In this document: positions 31,050 through 36,105 of the stretch, one piece after another | Numbering within the stretch: position 1 is the stretch's first letter | Layout: every line of letters starts with the position of its first letter | NCBI GenBank assembly: GCA_021307315.1 | Contig: JAJSPD010000171.1 | Coordinates: forward strand, 1-36,105 | Direction: 5' to 3' | Length of the DNA stretch: 36,105 bases | DNA from: Bisporella sp. PMI_857 | Taxonomy: Eukaryota > Ascomycota > Leotiomycetes > Helotiales > Helotiaceae | Program-made: the position numbers and the translations under genes | The notes under the pieces: model-generated | What the model was told of the DNA's origin: nothing | The model's input: only the letters and a program-made list of their open reading frames with translations | Database searches by the model: none

Positions 31050-32640
31050 TAGAATTCTGGGTAACGCTTCCTGGTACGCAACGCGGGAATCGTTCGTGCG
31101 GAGCGCAATAAAGTCTTGGAGGGCGAAAATACCTTCTGGACTCCGCAGCGGGGCGGCGATCGGTAAAGTACGAGTAAGGCGATCGCGCTCAGGGACTATG
31201 TAGCGGATAACACGGTCAAAGTAACTGCGGCGCCACTCGCCCTGGTCGTCTACCCTATATTAGGTGGTGTGTACTCGCCGTTGCGTCCTGCGGTAATTTA
31301 GTAATTCTTCGTTAATGAGCATTTGACGCTGATCATAGACATAGCGTCGTTGAGCCTTGAGCTTTTGGCGCTCTTTCTTTGTGGTGGCAGCTGTAATCTG
31401 AGCGGAGAGGTTGTTAATCTGCTCGTCCAGATCGGTAAAGTCCTAGCGCTGCTTTAGCTTATTTAGGCACTTTTCTGGAAGCGAGTGCTAGAGATCCGGA
31501 TTTCTTCTTATAAACGCAAAGCGGAAGTCTTCTGTGAGATCCCGCCGCGGTTTCAGGCAAAGGAAGACTGTTGCACCGTCTATATTACTCATGTCATCTA
31601 AGTAGTGGCCGACAAGAGTGTTTGAGTTTTTGTGCGCTGTAAACTTCATGACTTGCCCGAGTGAATAACTATTATCTGTTGTCAATTAGCTTGCTGTACC
31701 ATGAACTTGTTCGAAGTGAGTGCCCCTTACCATCTACCTTGAACGCGCCGGCTGAGATAATGATAGCGAGTAGAAACAAGAGGCCGTTGGCAGAAAGAAG
31801 CGGCGCGGGTTTCAACCTCTTGTACAATGGATGTTTTGGTCTGTGCATAAGCTGTTAGCAATCCACCCGAGTCTTGGAATAATCTACTTTGGACTTACTT
31901 TTGCGGAGTGTCTTGCATTTCTTTAGTAAACTCTCTTTTGAAACTTATTTTGATTTCTGGCTCTTTATTTTTGTATGAAACCATATAGATAAGATCTTAT
32001 TATAAATGGTTAGCAACGACGAAATTCTATTCTACTTTAGACTTGATACCTCACCTTATACTTCTCTTTGCATATTTCCTGTAGCCTCGCAGAAGTATAG
32101 CAATGTATCTTTAACAGGGCATTTAAATCTACACGGCACCTTTTGTTAATGTAGTTATAGTGGTCATGCTGCTATGAAAGCTCCTCCATGTCGACGTAAT
32201 TCTTTATTGTCAAGAACGTAGGTGCTTTTTCCTTTGTCGACAATAGGATCGTGTATCTAAGCACGTTTTTAATATACTTCTTTTCTCGTTAGTAAATGCA
32301 TTACATATTAATACCTCGGTGAGGACTGGCTTTTAAGTATACTTACAGGAGCTATTAAGTCATGGACTTCTAAAAGGATAATGAAGTTTGTATTGCGCTG
32401 TTATATCGACATGAGTTTTCGCATTTTGTTCCGTACCGTTTTGACAGTTGCTTTTTTTATTTTTTTATCTAATCTATGAGAGTTGAACGTGCGACTGCTT
32501 TAGTGATATGCTTTATATTTTTTATATTGCGCAAGTCCGTTACTAGATATTTCTTTTTATATCTAAAGTGTGTTAGTGCTTGCTTTTCTAGACTTGGTTT
32601 TGTGATTTTGGCAACGTACGCTTCCCAAAAATCTTATATC
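31050..32640 (-). pseudogene. DUF3435 tyrosine recombinase relic (Starship-captain family), RIP-mutated
   Basis: Read from 32640 down to 31050 on the minus strand, segments of a DUF3435 protein appear in order. They are AYVAKITKPSLEKQALTHFR; then KKATVKTVRNKMRKLMSI; then NALLKIHCYTSARLQEICKE, whose Arg (near 32084) fits the first catalytic residue; then KNKEPEIKISFKREFTKEM. Next is GQVMKFTAHKNSNTLVGHYL with a candidate nucleophile Tyr at 31602-31604. Last come the C-terminal KPRRDLTEDFRFAFIRRNPD and VPERDRLTRTLPIAAPLRSP. In the last part the frame is broken only by stops at 31488, 31443 and 31260 where Gln is expected, the C-to-T signature of RIP. A solo LTR cuts its N-terminal side at 32642. 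The family is the one that mobilises Starship elements. Confidence 0.8.
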
Positions 32641-32641
32641 G

Positions 32642-32833
32642 TGTCACGATCACGATCCTATGGCCTGTAAGGGCGCTGAATAGGTGCTTCAATTACGAGA
32701 ATACTAAACTAAGGAGGAAAGGTGTAGCTGTTGCTGTGGCATCCCTAACATAAAGACCATGACCACGTGACCGCCATAGGCGAGCTGGTAAGCGAACCAA
32801 TGGGCGTCTGGTGCGATATTGAGGACCGTGACA
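32642..32833. mobile_element. Solo LTR (192 bp), copy 2, TSD TATCG
   Basis: It begins TGTCAC, ends GTGACA, and is flanked by TATCG at 32637-32641 and 32834-32838. It has the same length and nearly the same sequence as the block at 20163-20354, in the same orientation. It interrupts or borders the DUF3435 relic. Confidence 0.88.
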
Positions 32834-33335
32834 TATCGCATTATACCGTAGTTGGCTGGTATGGCATGAACTAACGACCAACGTGCAACAACGCAAAATG
32901 GGGTAATCAAAATGATATTTGATCAAATTGCAAATCGCAATTAGAAATCGGTTTACAACAAACTTAGAGATTTTTTACTTTTTTACTAGTACTGAAGCGG
33001 AGTTCATGTTCGAAGCGCAAAAACAGTAACAGGATCTAACATTCAGCTCTAGATGTAGCATATATCAGGCATACATGTGCGAACACCGGTAGGCCGAAGT
33101 CTGTATCTTTTAATCGTCAATAGAAAATATAGGTAAACTGGTAATGATAAAATTGGATGATGTGCTTTTGGCTAAAAAGCACAAACTTAATATCAGAAAT
33201 AGGATTTATCGTTTAAAGGATCTAATAGAGGATCTGCGAAAGTATTACTGCAATAGAATACGGGCCAAAATACGAAGCGTTACGGATGATGATATTGTGT
33301 ACGGTTGTGGCCGTAATATAAGATGAAGAGATTTT
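32834..33335. other. AT-rich stretch, no supported gene
   Basis: A 60-codon plus frame at 33144-33326, Lys/Arg-rich, has no recognised motif. The first part may be the decayed N-terminal continuation of the DUF3435 gene beyond the inserted LTR. Confidence 0.3.
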
Positions 33336-34100
33336 CTAACGTACTTGATCAGTTAGCTGGCCATGTCATCATCTGTAACAAATAGAGGGCAGCAGGAGGG
33401 ATTGCAATATAACAGATAAAATATGTGACTAGCGATGTCGTTGCAATAGTGATGAATTGATATTAGAAGTATGCTTGTAAGTCTAACATGGAAAGGAAAA
33501 CTCAAGCTTGCCTTGTTCAGAAAGCTCTAGCTGTTCCTTATATCTTTCACTGTGCTGTAGCTGTGAGCCTGTGGCTGCTGGAGCTGCTGTAGCTGGAAGC
33601 CTGTGGCTGCTGTAGCTGTAAGCCCGTGGCTGGCCATAGGCGGAGCGTGCCGCTTGCAGCCCTGAAAGTCCTACAGCTGAAAACCCTTCGGCTGACTGTT
33701 ACATCATCCTGGCCACGCAAAAACACACCAAAAATCACGGTCTTGGCATTTTTATATCTCAACTACTATTTATGTTAATAAATTAAAACTTGAAATTTGA
33801 GTTTCTGAGTATTTAGATAAGCAGTATTTTAAATCTCAAAATGTTTAGTGTTATAAAGATATAAATATAGCATTTCACGCTAAAATAACCTCTGTAATTT
33901 CAGTTTCTAAATAACTATTAATTGTATTAGTTTCAAACTTCGCCAATGTATAAGAATTACAGTTAAATTGCTATATCTCAAGTTTTATAAAAGTAGATAA
34001 AATAGTAGTTGAGATATAAAAATGCCAAGACCATGATTTTTGGTGTGTTTTTGCGTGGCCAGGATGATGACATGGCCAGCTAACTGATTAAGTACGTTAG
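33336..34100. mobile_element. Foldback/MITE element with ~108-bp TIRs, split by a solo LTR
   Basis: The outer left block 33336-33373 starts CTAACGTACTTGATCAGTTA and continues to CATCATC. It is complementary to 34063-34100. The left arm resumes after an inserted LTR at about 33704 (CTGGCCACGCAAAAACACAC and onward to TCTCAACTACTATTTAT) and matches about 33995-34060. Removing the insert gives an element of about 430 bp with nearly perfect inverted repeats and an AT-rich centre without coding capacity. No target duplication is clear, so the superfamily is unknown. Confidence 0.85.
33374..33703. mobile_element. Solo LTR (330 bp) nested in the foldback element, TSD TCATC
   Basis: It begins TGTAAC and ends GTTACA, with TCATC at 33369-33373 and 33704-33708. 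The insertion splits a stretch that is continuous in the other arm of the host element, which confirms the boundaries. The right third contains imperfect tandem units of GCTGTAGCTG and AAGCCTGTGGCTG. Confidence 0.9.
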
Positions 34101-34351
34101 CTCCTTGGCCTACTTACGTAAGCCGATTCCCGACACTTAGATACAGCTTGATCGATCACTTGACCCGACACGTGATTGGCCAGTGTAAGGTGCTGGAGTA
34201 GTGTGGCACAAATAAAGGCGCTCGTTAGGTGTAACAATCGAAAATAGAAAGCTTGCATTGCAATTCTATAAGTTATCACGTATTTATATGGGGGCCAGCC
34301 CCCAAACCCCCGATCCTCGCTGCGCTCGAAAGACTTTACGGCTGGCATTTG

Positions 34352-34705
34352 TGTTACGCGCATCGCTAACAGGACTTATGCCTTAGGGGCCTGAGGCTCG
34401 GTAAGCTTGGCTTACACAGAGAACCCCTGGGATGGAAAGGTCACGTGATGGATCATGGATCATGCTATGATCCATGAGCCAACTGGATCATGGTTTCTGC
34501 AATGATCCAACCCCACGAAGCCCTATATAAGTAGATAGCTTTCCCCGTAGATAGGAGCTTCGTGCTCAACTCAAATAGTATTCTTCAATAGTATACTTGT
34601 TATTGGGATCTAGTCTTATATGTGATATACCTACTTCTCTCCAGACCAACAAACCCCGGACCAAGATCTTCTATCTATATTGGATCAGCCAATAGGACCG
34701 TAACA
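34352..34705 (+). repeat. 5' LTR of a Ty3/gypsy retrotransposon (354 bp)
   Basis: It begins TGTTACG and ends CGTAACA, perfect 7-bp inverted ends, and is followed after 41 bp by the gag start codon. It contains CACGTGAC near 34442, repeated GGATCAT blocks at 34450-34500 and a TATATAAG box near 34524. The bases after it (CTTTGAGCACCGAGTC) should hold the primer-binding site but lack the usual TGG start. The 3' LTR is outside the window, so neither LTR identity nor the target duplication can be checked. Confidence 0.75.
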
Positions 34706-34746
34706 CTTTGAGCACCGAGTCTTGAAGTACCTATATCGCATATACC

Positions 34747-36105
34747 ATGTCGACAACCAGTTCAACCCCACGTACCTCCAAGGGCGAACATGCCTCGCCA
34801 CCGGTTCCGCAACCTACCTACCTACCTCAGCAAATCAAGGTACCCAAGGTCCACGAACCTAAAACCTTTGATGGCAATCGCAAGGAGCTACGCGCATATG
34901 TATCCCAATGCGAAATCTATATTCGCATGAACCCTTTATCTTTTGGATCCCAGGAACAAATCGTTCTATGGGCTGTGTCCTATCTAACCGGAACAGCCTA
35001 TGACTGGATCTCCACTCACCTCAAAGACTACCTAGCCTACTCACATGACAAGAGAGAAGATGAGACTAATGCTATTTTCGACAGTCATGATGAATATGTC
35101 AGTCAGCTCACACGCATGTTTGGAAACACTGATGAAGAAATACGTGCGGAAAGAGACATTCAATCATGCAAGCAACTCACCAGTGTCACGGAGTATACAG
35201 GAAGGTTTGAGCTGCTAGCAGGCAAGGTGGATTGGGAAGATAAACCCCTCAGAGCGCTCTACTACAAAGGACTTAAGGAAGAAGTCAAGGATGATATTGT
35301 CAGGGGAGGAAGACCACAAACCCTCACCGAAATGAAAGATAAGGCAATTGAAATTGACACCAGACTGTATGAAAGACGCATGGAAAGAAGAGGGCAATAC
35401 TCTTTAGGGTTCAGTAAGAAACAACACCCCCAGAAACCCCGTTACCATTCACCTATGGAACTGGACGCGTTCCAAGGGAAGCCCAAACAAAAGTCTAGCC
35501 TATCCAAGGAGGAAATGCAACGGCGTAGAGACAAGAACTTGTGTTTCGAATGTGGCCTTCCGGGCCACATGGCCAGTTCTCATCGCAAGACGCAGCAATC
35601 TTGGAAGGGCAAGAAACAACTCAACAGCACGGGTAGGGGAGGATACAACGGCAAGACCTCAGGAAGAAAGGAAATCGCAGTCCTGGAAGCCAAGCCAACA
35701 GAAGAAGAACTGGAACAACAGAAAGTCCATACACAGCTTGAGACGCATTGCAACAAGTGTGGAATGGCATGCAGTGCATCATGGAAGGACAAATGCCCAG
35801 GCTGCCACTATGATGAGGACAGCGAATGGGAAGAAAGCTGCAAGACCATGGGAGAATTCCTATCCCAGGTAGACGGCGCAGCCATTGAATCGGAATCCGA
35901 CGAAGAATGGGACATTGGACAAGAACTCAACAAGCTCCTCCACATCTCGGAAGAAGAGGAAGAAGAACTCCACAAAGCCTTGTCCAGGGTAGATATGAAC
36001 GATTCAAAAGCACCTTCCAGAGGATATACGGTAGCAGAACCAGAAGAGCTGACGCCGGAGCGGCGAATTGAGATCATCAACCAGGAAATTCTCAAAGAAA
36101 GAGCC
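34747..36105 (+). CDS. gag: Ty3/gypsy retrotransposon Gag (open, truncated by the window edge)
   Basis: The frame is open for all 453 codons to the last base with no stop. Residues about 35-230 are a retrotransposon Gag domain (EPKTFDGNRKELRAYVSQCE, QIVLWAVSYLTGTAYDWIS, YTGRFELLAGKVDW). Residues from about 267 carry a nucleocapsid-type knuckle, C-F-E-C-G-L-P-G-H-M-A-S-S-H, where the last Cys of the usual CX2CX4HX4C is His. A second possible zinc site, C-N-K-C...C-P-G-C, lies near 338-356. An acidic Glu-rich end follows. The absence of stops and of AT-bias contrasts with the other elements here and suggests a recent insertion. The pol part should lie beyond the window. Confidence 0.9.
   Translation, partial: MSTTSSTPRTSKGEHASPPVPQPTYLPQQIKVPKVHEPKTFDGNRKELRAYVSQCEIYIRMNPLSFGSQEQIVLWAVSYLTGTAYDWISTHLKDYLAYSHDKREDETNAIFDSHDEYVSQLTRMFGNTDEEIRAERDIQSCKQLTSVTEYTGRFELLAGKVDWEDKPLRALYYKGLKEEVKDDIVRGGRPQTLTEMKDKAIEIDTRLYERRMERRGQYSLGFSKKQHPQKPRYHSPMELDAFQGKPKQKSSLSKEEMQRRRDKNLCFECGLPGHMASSHRKTQQSWKGKKQLNSTGRGGYNGKTSGRKEIAVLEAKPTEEELEQQKVHTQLETHCNKCGMACSASWKDKCPGCHYDEDSEWEESCKTMGEFLSQVDGAAIESESDEEWDIGQELNKLLHISEEEEEELHKALSRVDMNDSKAPSRGYTVAEPEELTPERRIEIINQEILKERA

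Noticed and set aside
33552..33640. GCTG-rich near-tandem repeats, considered as a CRISPR-like or minisatellite array
   Set aside because: Units are unequal, without spacers, and lie inside a bounded solo LTR of a fungal genome.

Overview
This looks like a nuclear segment from a filamentous ascomycete (Pezizomycotina). The evidence is short GT-AG introns of 48-75 bp with CTRAY-type branch sites, a GH54 arabinofuranosidase, a DUF6594 membrane protein, NLR-type (SesA/HeLo-like) N-terminal domains, and transposon copies made AT-rich with CAG/CAA-to-stop and Trp-to-stop changes, as expected of repeat-induced point mutation (RIP). I cannot name the species.

Layout. 1-6.5 kb: a decayed gene at the left edge, then a divergent pair: a three-exon gene for a SesA-like plus retropepsin-like protein (minus) and a three-exon DUF6594 gene (plus). 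6.5-9.1 kb: a RIP-degraded Mutator-like (MULE) transposon with 73-bp terminal inverted repeats (TIRs) and a 9-bp target-site duplication (TSD). 11.5-15.1 kb: a Tc1/mariner-type MITE, an intact abfB gene, and a small secreted GroES-like gene of bacterial appearance. 16.3-21.4 kb: a nest of mobile elements, namely a pogo-type MITE, an hAT transposase relic broken by two solo LTRs and a 0.94-kb non-autonomous MULE, and a 119-bp LTR-like insertion nearby.

22-30.5 kb is the most interesting part. Three SesA/HeLo-like-type genes lie close together (22.0-26.0 kb). All three encode the same short motif ending in GPV, which resembles the amyloid signalling motifs of fungal cell-death proteins. One of them carries a retropepsin-like domain, and another retropepsin-like gene lies at 29.2-30.5 kb. 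With the gene at 0.65-2.3 kb this makes three retropepsin-like domains, whose active site goes from DTG to DQS to PSG. I read this as a locally expanded, decaying family of NLR-associated signalling or cell-death proteins with aspartic-protease-fold domains. That reading is inference.

31-36 kb: a RIP-mutated DUF3435 tyrosine recombinase (the Starship-captain family), a 192-bp solo LTR matching the one at 20.2 kb, a foldback/MITE element split by a 330-bp solo LTR, and the 5' LTR plus open gag of an apparently young Ty3/gypsy retrotransposon that runs off the right edge.

All exon joins were worked out by hand from splice motifs and codon phase. No transcript or database evidence was available.
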